This document shows positions 35,464 through 43,917 of a DNA stretch of 64,000 nucleotides, piece by piece. A program made the translations under genes and the position numbers. Below the pieces are notes generated by a model that was given only the letters and a program-made list of their open reading frames with translations, had not been told where the DNA came from and made no database searches. The DNA is taken from positions 2,976,001 to 3,040,000 of the forward strand of contig NZ_CP114288.1 of the NCBI RefSeq assembly GCF_027111335.1. The letters are read 5' to 3'. How positions within the stretch are numbered: position 1 is the first letter of the stretch; each line of letters starts with the position of its first letter. The DNA comes from Flavobacterium aquiphilum (GTDB lineage Bacteria > Bacteroidota > Bacteroidia > Flavobacteriales > Flavobacteriaceae).

Positions 35464-36321
35464 ATGAGAAAATCCATCTTGGTTTTAGGAATATTATTTG
35501 CGTTAGCCAACGCAAATGCGCAGACCAAAGCGCAATCGAGTCTGAATATAATGACATTCAATATCCGTTATGACAATCCGGGTGACGGTTTGAACAATTG
35601 GCAAAACCGAAAAGAAAACGCTTTAAAAATGGTTCGTTTCAATGAGATTGATATTTTGGGAATGCAGGAAGTTTTGGCACATCAGTTAAAGGATTTCACT
35701 ACTAACTTGACTGAATATACTGCGATTGGTGTTGGTCGCGAAGATGGAAAAGAAAAAGGAGAATACAGCCCAATCCTTTTCAACAAAAATAAATTTACCC
35801 TAATCAAGTCAGGCTATTTCTGGTTGAGTCAAACACCGGAAAAACCAGGAAAAGGTTGGGATGCTGCATGTGAACGTATTGCTACTTGGGTACAATTGAA
35901 AGAGAAAGCAACTGGAAAAAAAGTCTTCGTTTTGAATACTCATTTTGATCACATAGGCGAAGTTGCCAGACGTGAAAGTGTAAATTTGATAAAATCAAAA
36001 ATCACACAACTAAGTGAAGGAATGCCTCAAATTATGATGGGTGATTTGAATGCAACGCCCGATTCATCAGTGATATTGGCATTGTTAGCACCTGAAAAAT
36101 CATTAACTCTCTTAGATTCGAAAAAACTGGCACCAATTGTTTACGGTCCAAATTGGTCTTTTCATGATTTTGGAAAAATTCCATTCAAAGACAGACCGCT
36201 TATCGATTATATTTTGGTAACCAAAGGAATCACAGTGAAAAAGTACGCTGTTTTTGCTGAAACGCTAAATGACCTTTGTCTTTCTGATCACGCACCCGTT
36301 TTCATCAATATTTCTCTTTAA
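35464..36321 (+). CDS. Secreted endonuclease/exonuclease/phosphatase (EEP) family protein
   Basis: This 285-residue protein has a signal peptide ending NANAQ and a complete EEP active site: TFNIRYDN, MQEV (metal-binding Glu), NTHFDHIG, GDLNATPDS, DYILV and SDHAPVF. EEP proteins cleave phosphodiester or phosphomonoester bonds in nucleic acids, lipids or sugars. Between two GH92 genes in one operon, and with an alkaline-phosphatase-type gene downstream, it could process phosphate-substituted mannose glycans. A simple secreted nuclease is the alternative. The family is sure, the substrate unknown. Confidence 0.9.
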   Translation: MRKSILVLGILFALANANAQTKAQSSLNIMTFNIRYDNPGDGLNNWQNRKENALKMVRFNEIDILGMQEVLAHQLKDFTTNLTEYTAIGVGREDGKEKGEYSPILFNKNKFTLIKSGYFWLSQTPEKPGKGWDAACERIATWVQLKEKATGKKVFVLNTHFDHIGEVARRESVNLIKSKITQLSEGMPQIMMGDLNATPDSSVILALLAPEKSLTLLDSKKLAPIVYGPNWSFHDFGKIPFKDRPLIDYILVTKGITVKKYAVFAETLNDLCLSDHAPVFINISL

Positions 36322-36347
36322 TATAATAATCATTTACCCCCTCTATA

Positions 36348-38624
36348 ATGAAAAACAACAGCTACATCCTTTTGACATTTCTTTTTTTGAGCTTTGCAGT
36401 AAATGCTCAAGACAAAACGGTTAGTCCGGTAGACCATGTTAGTACTTTGGTCGGAACACAATCGGTTCACAGTTTGTCAAACGGTAATACCTATCCTGCG
36501 ATTGCCCGTCCTTGGGGAATGAATTTTTGGTCTCCTCAAACAGGTAAAATGGGCGACGGATGGATGTACACTTATACAGCCGAAAAAATTCGTGGTTTCA
36601 AGCAAACTCACCAGCCTTCACCTTGGATTAACGATTATGGTCAATTTTCGATTATGCCGGTGACGGGAAAAATTGTTTATAAAGAAGACGAAAGAGCAAG
36701 TTGGTTCAGTCATAAATCGGAAATTGCAAAACCGCATTATTATAGTGTTTACTTAGCCGATTTTGACATCACAACTGAAATAACAGCAACTGAAAGAGCT
36801 GCTCATTTCCAAATCACTTTCCCTAAAAATGATCAATCATCAATTGTAATTGATGCTTTTGACAAAGGTTCATACATCAAAATCATTCCTTCGGAAAATA
36901 AAATCATTGGTTACACAACAAAAAACAGTGGTGGCGTTCCCGAAAATTTCAAAAATTATTTTGTTTTGGTTTTCGACAAACCATTTGAAACAAAATATAC
37001 TTGGAATGATAAAGGGTTAGCAAAAGACCAACTCGAAATGAAAGATGACCATTCGGGAGCTGTTGTTGGCTTTAAAACCAATAAGGGAGAAAAAGTGAAT
37101 GTTCGTGTAGCTTCATCGTTCATCAGTTTTGAACAAGCAGAACAAAACCTGAAAGCGGAATTAAAAAATATGCCTTTTGAAAAAGTAGTAGCCGAATCAA
37201 AAAATGCCTGGAACACAACTCTTGGAAAAGTAAAAGCTGAAGGCGGAACCGACGAACAACTGAATACTTTTTATTCTTGTTTGTACCGCACTGTTTGCTT
37301 TCCACAAAAATTGTATGAATTGGAAGCTTCGGGAAAAATTGTGCATTACAGTCCGTATAACGGAAAAGTTTTGGACGGTTATATGTACGGAGGTACGGGA
37401 TTTTGGGACACTTTTAGAGCCTTGTATCCCCTGTTGAATTTGGTTTATCCTTCCATCAACAGAGAAATGCAGGAAGCATTAATCAATGATTATAAAGAAG
37501 GTGGCTTTTTACCTGAATGGTCAAGTCCAGGTTTAAGAGATTGTATGGTGGGGAACAATTCGGCTTCGATAGTCGCAGAAGCCTATTTGAAAGGTTTGAG
37601 AGGTTATGATATCAACACTTTGTATGATGCCTTGCAACATGGAGCAAACAACGAAGGTCCAAATGCCACAGGACGTAAAGGAGTGGAATATTACAACACT
37701 TTGGGCTATGTTCCTTATGATGTAAAAATCAACGAGAATGCAGCACGTACTTTGGAATATGCTTATGATGACTTTGCAATATGGAAATTGGCGAAAGCTC
37801 TAAACCGTCCTGCGACAGAAATTGCGCAGTACGAAAAACGCATGATGAACTATAAAAACCTGTTCAATCCCGAATTCAAATTAATGAGCGGAAGAAATAA
37901 AGACGGTAGTTTTACCAAAAATTTCAATCCGTTTAAATGGGGCGATGCTTTTACCGAAGGGAACAGTTGGCACTATAGCTGGAGCGTTTTCCACGATATC
38001 CAAGGATTGATCAATTTGATGGGAGGCGAAAAAGCGTTTACAGACAAACTGGACGAAGTTTTTTCGTTGCCGCCAACTTTCGATGATTCTTATTATGGCA
38101 GTGTGATTCACGAAATCCGTGAAATGCAAATTATGAATATGGGACAATACGCTCACGGAAACCAACCAATTCAGCACGTAATTTACCTGTACAATTATGC
38201 GGGACAACCTTGGAAAACACAATATTGGTCTAGAGAAGTGATGAACCGTTTGTACAAACCAACACCTGATGGTTATTGCGGTGACGAGGATAACGGACAA
38301 ACTTCGGCCTGGTATGTTTTCTCATCAATGGGCTTCTACCCTGTTTGTCCGGCTTCGGATGAATATGTTTTGGGTGCGCCATTGTTCAAAAAAGTAACAG
38401 TTTCTTTGGAAAACGGAAAACAAATCGTGATCAAAGCAGATAAAAATTCGGCCGAAAACAAATACGTTCAGGAATTAAAGTGGAACCAAAAAGTGTATGA
38501 CAAAAATTACATCAACCATTTTGATTTGCAAAAAGGAGCCGAACTGGATTTCAACATGATTAATGCTCCAAACAAAAACAGAGGAGCAACCAAGGCAAGC
38601 TATCCGTATTCGTACAGTAAATAA
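36348..38624 (+). CDS. GH92 alpha-mannosidase, NQPIQH variant
   Basis: This 758-residue secreted GH92 enzyme has a signal peptide ending AVNAQ. It shares HVSTLVGTQSVHSLSNGNTYP, FWDTFRALYPL, TEGNSWHYSW and GDEDNGQTSAWYVFSSMGF with the family. Where the neighbour has GNEPSHH this one has GNQPIQH, so the subsite region differs and a different mannose linkage is likely. It follows the EEP gene by 26 bases and precedes GH125 by 73. It probably works after or beside the first GH92 on branched mannose. Confidence 0.94.
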   Translation: MKNNSYILLTFLFLSFAVNAQDKTVSPVDHVSTLVGTQSVHSLSNGNTYPAIARPWGMNFWSPQTGKMGDGWMYTYTAEKIRGFKQTHQPSPWINDYGQFSIMPVTGKIVYKEDERASWFSHKSEIAKPHYYSVYLADFDITTEITATERAAHFQITFPKNDQSSIVIDAFDKGSYIKIIPSENKIIGYTTKNSGGVPENFKNYFVLVFDKPFETKYTWNDKGLAKDQLEMKDDHSGAVVGFKTNKGEKVNVRVASSFISFEQAEQNLKAELKNMPFEKVVAESKNAWNTTLGKVKAEGGTDEQLNTFYSCLYRTVCFPQKLYELEASGKIVHYSPYNGKVLDGYMYGGTGFWDTFRALYPLLNLVYPSINREMQEALINDYKEGGFLPEWSSPGLRDCMVGNNSASIVAEAYLKGLRGYDINTLYDALQHGANNEGPNATGRKGVEYYNTLGYVPYDVKINENAARTLEYAYDDFAIWKLAKALNRPATEIAQYEKRMMNYKNLFNPEFKLMSGRNKDGSFTKNFNPFKWGDAFTEGNSWHYSWSVFHDIQGLINLMGGEKAFTDKLDEVFSLPPTFDDSYYGSVIHEIREMQIMNMGQYAHGNQPIQHVIYLYNYAGQPWKTQYWSREVMNRLYKPTPDGYCGDEDNGQTSAWYVFSSMGFYPVCPASDEYVLGAPLFKKVTVSLENGKQIVIKADKNSAENKYVQELKWNQKVYDKNYINHFDLQKGAELDFNMINAPNKNRGATKASYPYSYSK

Positions 38625-38697
38625 ATTGACAATGGTTTCAGCAGATCATCGTCAAATAGACAATAAACCATCAACAACAAAACAATTAACCGAAAAT

Positions 38698-40158
38698 ATG
38701 CAATCACGTAGAAATTTTATAAAAAATACAGGGATATTATCTGCAGGAATGTTAGCCCTGAGCACTGATGCTTTTGCTTTAGAATCCGGTTCCTTATTTA
38801 ATTTAGGAACTGATTTTGTGAGCCAACGCCCTCCATTGGCACAAAGAAAATTCACCAGTAAAGCTATTGAGGACGCCATTGTTCGTATCAAAAAACAAAT
38901 TGCAAATCCGGAATTGGCATGGTTGTTCGAAAACTGTTTCCCAAATACTTTGGATACCACAGTCGATTTCGAAATCATCGACGGAAAACCGGATACTTAT
39001 GTAATAACTGGAGATATCGATGCTATGTGGCTCCGTGATTCTACTGCCCAAATTTGGCCATACATCCCTTTTGTAAAAGAAGATAAAAAGCTGAAAGAAT
39101 TGGTAAAAGGAGTTATCAACCGTCAAACGAAATGCATTTTGCTTGATCCTTATGCCAATGCTTTTTACAAAGATTTCAATCAGGTGAGTGAATGGAAAAG
39201 TGATTTGACCAAAATGCAGTCCGGAATCCACGAACGCAAATGGGAAATAGACAGTTTGTGCTATCCGGTTCGTTTGGCTCACGGTTATTGGAAGGAAACA
39301 GGAGACACTTCTATGTTTGACGAAAACTGGATAAAAGCTATGAATTTGGTTTTACAAACGTTCAAAGAACAACAGCGTTGGACAAACAAAGGCCCTTACA
39401 CTTTCCAAAGAAACACCGCTTGGGCAACTGATGGTGTACCTTTATCAGGTTACGGCTATCCTGTAAAACCATGCGGATTGATTGTATCAACTTTCCGTCC
39501 GAGTGATGATAGTACTTTATTTGGCTATTTGATTCCGAGCAATATGTTTGCTATCGAAATATTGGGTTACATGATTGAAATGTGTTCAACTCCGACTTTA
39601 AAAGATGATGAAATTGTTAGAAAAGCATCCGAATTAAGAGCACAGGTTCAAAAAGGGTTGAAAGAGAACGGAATTGTTAACCATCCAAAATTCGGTGAAA
39701 TTATAGCCTTTGAAGTAAACGGTTATGGAAGTTTCCATTTTATGGACGACGCCAATATTCCTTCATTATTGTCGTTGCCTTATTTGGGTGCCATAAAACC
39801 AGACAGTCCATTGTATTTGAATACCCGAAAAGTAGTTCTTTCAGACAATAATCCATTTTTCTACAAAGGAAAAGCGGCCGAAGGAATTGGCGGGCCTCAC
39901 ACTGGAGCCGATACAATCTGGCCAATGAGTATTATTTTACGAGCAATTACAAGTGTAGATGAAAACGAAATTAAATATTGCATCAGCACCTTAAGGAAAA
40001 CCCATGCTGATACCGGATTTATGCACGAATCGATTCATAAAGACGATGCCACAAAATTCACGCGCAAATGGTTTGCCTGGGCAAATACCTTATTTGGAGA
40101 ATTAATTGTTAATGTCAGCAAAAATCATCCAAATATTCTAGCTGATAAAAATATTTAA
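38698..40158 (+). CDS. GH125 exo-alpha-1,6-mannosidase with Tat-like signal
   Basis: This 486-residue protein belongs to GH125, inverting exo-alpha-1,6-mannosidases. The motifs GDIDAMWLRDSTAQIWPY, SGIHERKWEIDSLCYP, GYGYPVKPCGLI and the final barrel segment DTGFMHESIHKDD are clear. I start it at the ATG at 38698, which begins MQSRRNFIKNTG, a twin-arginine export signal followed by a hydrophobic stretch; an open frame back to 38563 overlaps the GH92 end and is not plausible coding. It would remove the alpha-1,6 mannose left after GH92 action. Confidence 0.93.
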   Translation: MQSRRNFIKNTGILSAGMLALSTDAFALESGSLFNLGTDFVSQRPPLAQRKFTSKAIEDAIVRIKKQIANPELAWLFENCFPNTLDTTVDFEIIDGKPDTYVITGDIDAMWLRDSTAQIWPYIPFVKEDKKLKELVKGVINRQTKCILLDPYANAFYKDFNQVSEWKSDLTKMQSGIHERKWEIDSLCYPVRLAHGYWKETGDTSMFDENWIKAMNLVLQTFKEQQRWTNKGPYTFQRNTAWATDGVPLSGYGYPVKPCGLIVSTFRPSDDSTLFGYLIPSNMFAIEILGYMIEMCSTPTLKDDEIVRKASELRAQVQKGLKENGIVNHPKFGEIIAFEVNGYGSFHFMDDANIPSLLSLPYLGAIKPDSPLYLNTRKVVLSDNNPFFYKGKAAEGIGGPHTGADTIWPMSIILRAITSVDENEIKYCISTLRKTHADTGFMHESIHKDDATKFTRKWFAWANTLFGELIVNVSKNHPNILADKNI

Positions 40159-40334
40159 ATACATTCCTATGAAATCGCCATTAACAACAAGTTTGCGCAA
40201 GCAATTAATAATCATCGAACACCGATGAAAATAAATTGTTGTGAGATAAACACCAATAAACAAAAGGCGACCCGAGCGGTAGCGAATTGGCGAAGCATAC
40301 CCTATATGACCTATAATAAATAAATTTTACATAT

Positions 40335-41417
40335 ATGAAAAAATACTTATTGTTATTGCTGGTATTCACAAGTGTTTTATCTTATGCACAACAAGCAGAA
40401 AACATTATCATCATAACTACGGATGGACTTCGATGGCATGAGCTTTTTGAAGGAATGGATCAGACAATTGCCAAAGACCGAAAATTTAATCAAGGGGACA
40501 GCACCTATATTTTTAAAAAATACTGGAGTCCTGATGTTAAGGAACGTCGAGAAAAATTGATGCCTTTTATATGGTCATCTATTGCTTCAAAAGGACAATT
40601 ATATGGTAACAGAAATTATGGAAATAAAGTAAATAATGCGAATCCGCATTGGTTCAGCTATCCGGGTTATAGTGAAATAATGACCGGTTATGCCGATCCT
40701 GCAATAAATTCTAACGATTATGGTCCAAATCCTCATGTTACCTTACTGGAATTTTTAAACCAACAGCCAAAACTAAAAGGAAAAGTGGCAGCTTTTGGCG
40801 CATGGGAAGCATTTGACAGAATCTTAAATGAAAAACGAAGCGGAATACCCGTTGCTTCCGCTTTTGACAAAATAGGAGGAAATACGCCAACAGAACAACA
40901 AAAACTAATTAATAACATGCTTAAGGATTCTTATAAACCTTGGCATACCGATGAATGTTTTGATGTTTTTACTCAATATAGTGCCATAGAGGAATTAAAA
41001 ACAAATAAGCCAAAAGTATTATATGTCGCTTTTGGTGAAACAGACGAATGGGCACATGCGGGGCAATACCGTTCTTATTTAGATGCGGCTCATCAAGTCG
41101 ATGCTTGGATCAAACAAATTTGGGACTTTGTTCAAAATGACCCAAAATATAAAAATAAAACTGCTTTGTTCATCACAACAGATCATGGTCGTGGTGATAA
41201 GATAAAACAGGAATGGACTAGTCATGGCAGTTCTATTCAGGACGCATCCGAAATATGGTTTGCCGCTATGGGGCCAGGCATTAGTGAAAAAGGAGAAGTA
41301 AAAACGGAAGGTCAATTATATCAAGAACAATTTGCCCAAACTATTGCAAAACTGATGGGATATACTTTTAAGGCAGAACATCCTATAGCAAAAGAAATAT
41401 CAGAAGTATTGAAATAA
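40335..41417 (+). CDS. Secreted alkaline-phosphatase-superfamily hydrolase
   Basis: This 360-residue protein has a signal peptide ending LSYAQ. Metal-site motifs of the alkaline phosphatase superfamily are visible: IITTDGLRW near the start, GETDEWAHAGQY, ITTDHGRGD, then a His in TSHGSS. The nucleophile is probably in SYPGYSEIMTG. The family includes phosphatases, phosphodiesterases and sulfatases; there is no sulfatase CxPxR motif, so sulfatase activity is unlikely. It follows GH125 after 176 bases. It may take phosphate or phosphoethanolamine off a glycan, but this rests on context only. Confidence 0.82.
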   Translation: MKKYLLLLLVFTSVLSYAQQAENIIIITTDGLRWHELFEGMDQTIAKDRKFNQGDSTYIFKKYWSPDVKERREKLMPFIWSSIASKGQLYGNRNYGNKVNNANPHWFSYPGYSEIMTGYADPAINSNDYGPNPHVTLLEFLNQQPKLKGKVAAFGAWEAFDRILNEKRSGIPVASAFDKIGGNTPTEQQKLINNMLKDSYKPWHTDECFDVFTQYSAIEELKTNKPKVLYVAFGETDEWAHAGQYRSYLDAAHQVDAWIKQIWDFVQNDPKYKNKTALFITTDHGRGDKIKQEWTSHGSSIQDASEIWFAAMGPGISEKGEVKTEGQLYQEQFAQTIAKLMGYTFKAEHPIAKEISEVLK

Positions 41418-41475
41418 TAACCTTTTGTTTTTATTTCAAACAATTAATGCTTTTTGTTTTAAAATAAATTTTCAA

Positions 41476-43662
41476 ATGAATCGATTTCTATTTTCAATTC
41501 TGACAATCTTAAATATAGGACTTGTACAAGCGCAAAATAAAACTGAGCGCAAACAAAATTCACCCTATCAATCAACAAATGTTGATTGGCTGGTTACACC
41601 GATTACTCAAAAAGCATCTGTTTACAAAGAAGGAAAAACAATTATCCTAAATAACGGATTAGTGCGAAGAACTTTTAGAATTTCGCCAAATGTTGCATGC
41701 ACTGATTTCACCAATCTGACTACAGATCAACAATTAATCAGAGCTGTAAAACCAGAAGCCAAAATTACGCTTGACGGAAAAGAATACAACATTGGCGGAT
41801 TAAAAGGTCAAAAAGAAAATGCCTATCTATTACCCGAATGGGTTGATAAAATGGAAGTTGGCAAAGAGGATTTTACTTTTGTCAACTATACAATTTCAGA
41901 CATAAAACCATACATTAATTGGAAAGCAAATAATTGGGCAATGAACAAAAAACTAGCCACAGGAAAATTATTGGTTTTTGAATACGCTTCTTCCCTACAG
42001 GAATTTAAAGGTCTAAAAGTTAAAGTAAACTATGAATTATATGATGGTTTACCATTGATTACCAAATCAGTTACAATCGAAAATTCAACTCAAAAAGTTT
42101 TCAAACTTGATAGAGTCATAAATGAAACCATTGCTATGGTTGAAGAGCAAAGCGCCGTGGAAGGCAATCCCGAAAAGATGCGAAGCCAACACGGATTTTA
42201 TATCGAAACCAATTATGCTTTCAACAACTCAATGAGTTACGAATTGAGCGATCAAACTACACATTGGAAAAAGGATTCCGTTTACACTTCACAAGTACAT
42301 TACAATTACAAAACACCTTGCCTACTTGAGGTTTATCCTAAAAAAACACCGGGAATTGAGTTAAAACCGGGTGAAGTTTACAATTCGGTTCGCAGTAACG
42401 AATTACTGATTGACACTTACGACCGTCAACGTCGCGGATTGATGATCAAGAAAATGTATCGTACTATAGCTCCCTGGACAACCGAAAACCCAATTTTCAT
42501 GCACTTGGTAAGCAAAAACGACGAACAAGTGCGTACTGCAATTGACCAATGTGCCGCAACGGGTTACGAAGCATTGATTTTGAGTTTTGGAAGTCATTTG
42601 AACATGGAATTGGATACTCCTGAAAATTATCAAAAATGGAAAGCATTAGCAGATTACGCTCATAGCAAAGGAGTAAAAATTGGTGGCTATTCGTTGTTTA
42701 GCAGCCGACGAATTAGCGATGAAGATGATGTAGTCGATCCAAAAACCGGGAAACCTGGCGGAGCGTTTTTTGGCGGACATGCGCCTTGTTTTGGAAGTAA
42801 ATGGGGATTGTCCTATAGAGACAGAATCAAGAAATTTTTCACAGAAACAGGTTTTGACATTTGGGAAAATGACGGGCCGTATCCCGGAGATGTATGCGCT
42901 TCGACCACACATCCCGGTCACAAAGGCATAGATGATTCACAATGGAGACAAATGGAAATCCAAAAAGAGTTGTACCGTTGGCTAAACGAAAAAGGAGTTT
43001 ATATCAACGCACCCGATTGGTACTTCCTTGACGGAACACATAAAATAGCTTTGGGTTATCGTGAAGTCAATTTTTCTTTGCCAAGAGATCAACAACGCAT
43101 TTTGAACCGCCAGAATATCCACGACGGAACAATTGAAAAATCAGCTTCCATGTCCTGGGGATTTGTTCCTTTGACAGCTTATCAGGGTGGTGATGCTTCG
43201 GCTGTTTTAGAGCCATTGAGCGAACACTTAAAGGATTACGAACAATTGATGATTCAATATTACGGAGCTGGAGTTCAGGCATGTTACAGAGGTCCTCGCT
43301 TATATGACACTAATGCAACAAAAGAATTGGTTAAAACAACCATCAATTGGTACAAAAAATACCGTGAAATTCTGAATTCCGACATGATTCAGTTACGTCG
43401 CGCTGATGGCAGGGATTGGGATGGTTTTGTGCATGTGAATCCGACATTGAAACAAAAAGCATTTATCATGTTGTACAACCCTACCAAGGATAAAATGATA
43501 AGAACAATCAAAGTGCCTTTGTATTATTCGGGTTTAACCGATAATGCTAAAATTCGGGAGAAAGAAGGTATTGCTAAAAATTACAAAATCAACCGTAATT
43601 ATGAAGCCGAACTGACTTTTTCAATCGAACCGGAAAGTTACACTTGGTATGTTGTTGAATAA
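41476..43662 (+). CDS. Putative TIM-barrel glycoside hydrolase, alpha-galactosidase-like, family unassigned
   Basis: This is a 728-residue secreted protein; the ATG at 41476 begins the signal peptide MNRFLFSIL to LVQAQ. The first half (to about 330) looks like the large beta-sandwich that precedes the barrel in GH36/GH97-type enzymes (ILNNGLVRRTFRISPN). The barrel contains GYEALILSFGSH, FDIWENDGPYPGDV with Asp466, and YINAPDWYFLDG with Asp514. These two Asp are candidates for nucleophile and acid/base as in clan GH-D, by analogy only. It ends the esterase-GH35 operon. It could be an alpha-galactosidase or alpha-N-acetylgalactosaminidase; I do not recognise the exact family. Confidence 0.6.
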   Translation: MNRFLFSILTILNIGLVQAQNKTERKQNSPYQSTNVDWLVTPITQKASVYKEGKTIILNNGLVRRTFRISPNVACTDFTNLTTDQQLIRAVKPEAKITLDGKEYNIGGLKGQKENAYLLPEWVDKMEVGKEDFTFVNYTISDIKPYINWKANNWAMNKKLATGKLLVFEYASSLQEFKGLKVKVNYELYDGLPLITKSVTIENSTQKVFKLDRVINETIAMVEEQSAVEGNPEKMRSQHGFYIETNYAFNNSMSYELSDQTTHWKKDSVYTSQVHYNYKTPCLLEVYPKKTPGIELKPGEVYNSVRSNELLIDTYDRQRRGLMIKKMYRTIAPWTTENPIFMHLVSKNDEQVRTAIDQCAATGYEALILSFGSHLNMELDTPENYQKWKALADYAHSKGVKIGGYSLFSSRRISDEDDVVDPKTGKPGGAFFGGHAPCFGSKWGLSYRDRIKKFFTETGFDIWENDGPYPGDVCASTTHPGHKGIDDSQWRQMEIQKELYRWLNEKGVYINAPDWYFLDGTHKIALGYREVNFSLPRDQQRILNRQNIHDGTIEKSASMSWGFVPLTAYQGGDASAVLEPLSEHLKDYEQLMIQYYGAGVQACYRGPRLYDTNATKELVKTTINWYKKYREILNSDMIQLRRADGRDWDGFVHVNPTLKQKAFIMLYNPTKDKMIRTIKVPLYYSGLTDNAKIREKEGIAKNYKINRNYEAELTFSIEPESYTWYVVE

Positions 43663-43834
43663 CGAAACAAAGATGCTTTGCTTTTAGAAGAAATAGATTA
43701 GGTTTAAACTATCAACTATATCGATTTAATTTACATCAAAATAAGATTTTAGTTATATATTTTCACGAAGCAATGGTTAAAATAATGGAAAATATTTAGT
43801 TTTATGTTAAAATTTGACTATCGACATTCAAATT

Positions 43835-43850
43835 ACTAATACGATTTAGT
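43835..43850. promoter_or_regulatory. Putative LacI-type operator of the GH20-ROK-AGA operon
   Basis: ACTAATACGATTTAGT has one mismatch to the shared consensus and is flanked by T and A that extend the symmetry (TACTAA/TTAGTA). It lies 68 bases before the GH20 ATG. The TACTTTAG at 43870-43877 just downstream resembles a -7 box only loosely. Confidence 0.6.
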
Positions 43851-43917
43851 ATTTCCATAAAAAATAATTACTTTAGCAAAAAATCACAAGAAAGCAAAAA
43901 ATAATATTGGTTTTGAA

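Noticed and set aside
33168..38624. GH92 enzymes tuned to mannose-1-phosphate-6-mannose by a Glu-to-Gln change in the catalytic acid
   Set aside because: All three GH92 proteins here keep Glu in the EGN(A/S)W motif that I take as the acid, so the sequence gives no sign of this specialisation.
38563..38697. N-terminal extension of the GH125 gene
   Set aside because: It overlaps the 3' end of the GH92 gene and precedes a clear twin-arginine signal starting at 38698.
40261..40330. GACCCGAGCGGTAGCGAATT stretch as a third copy of the dispersed element
   Set aside because: It lacks the conserved head and tail of the two copies; similarity is limited to a few GC-rich bases.
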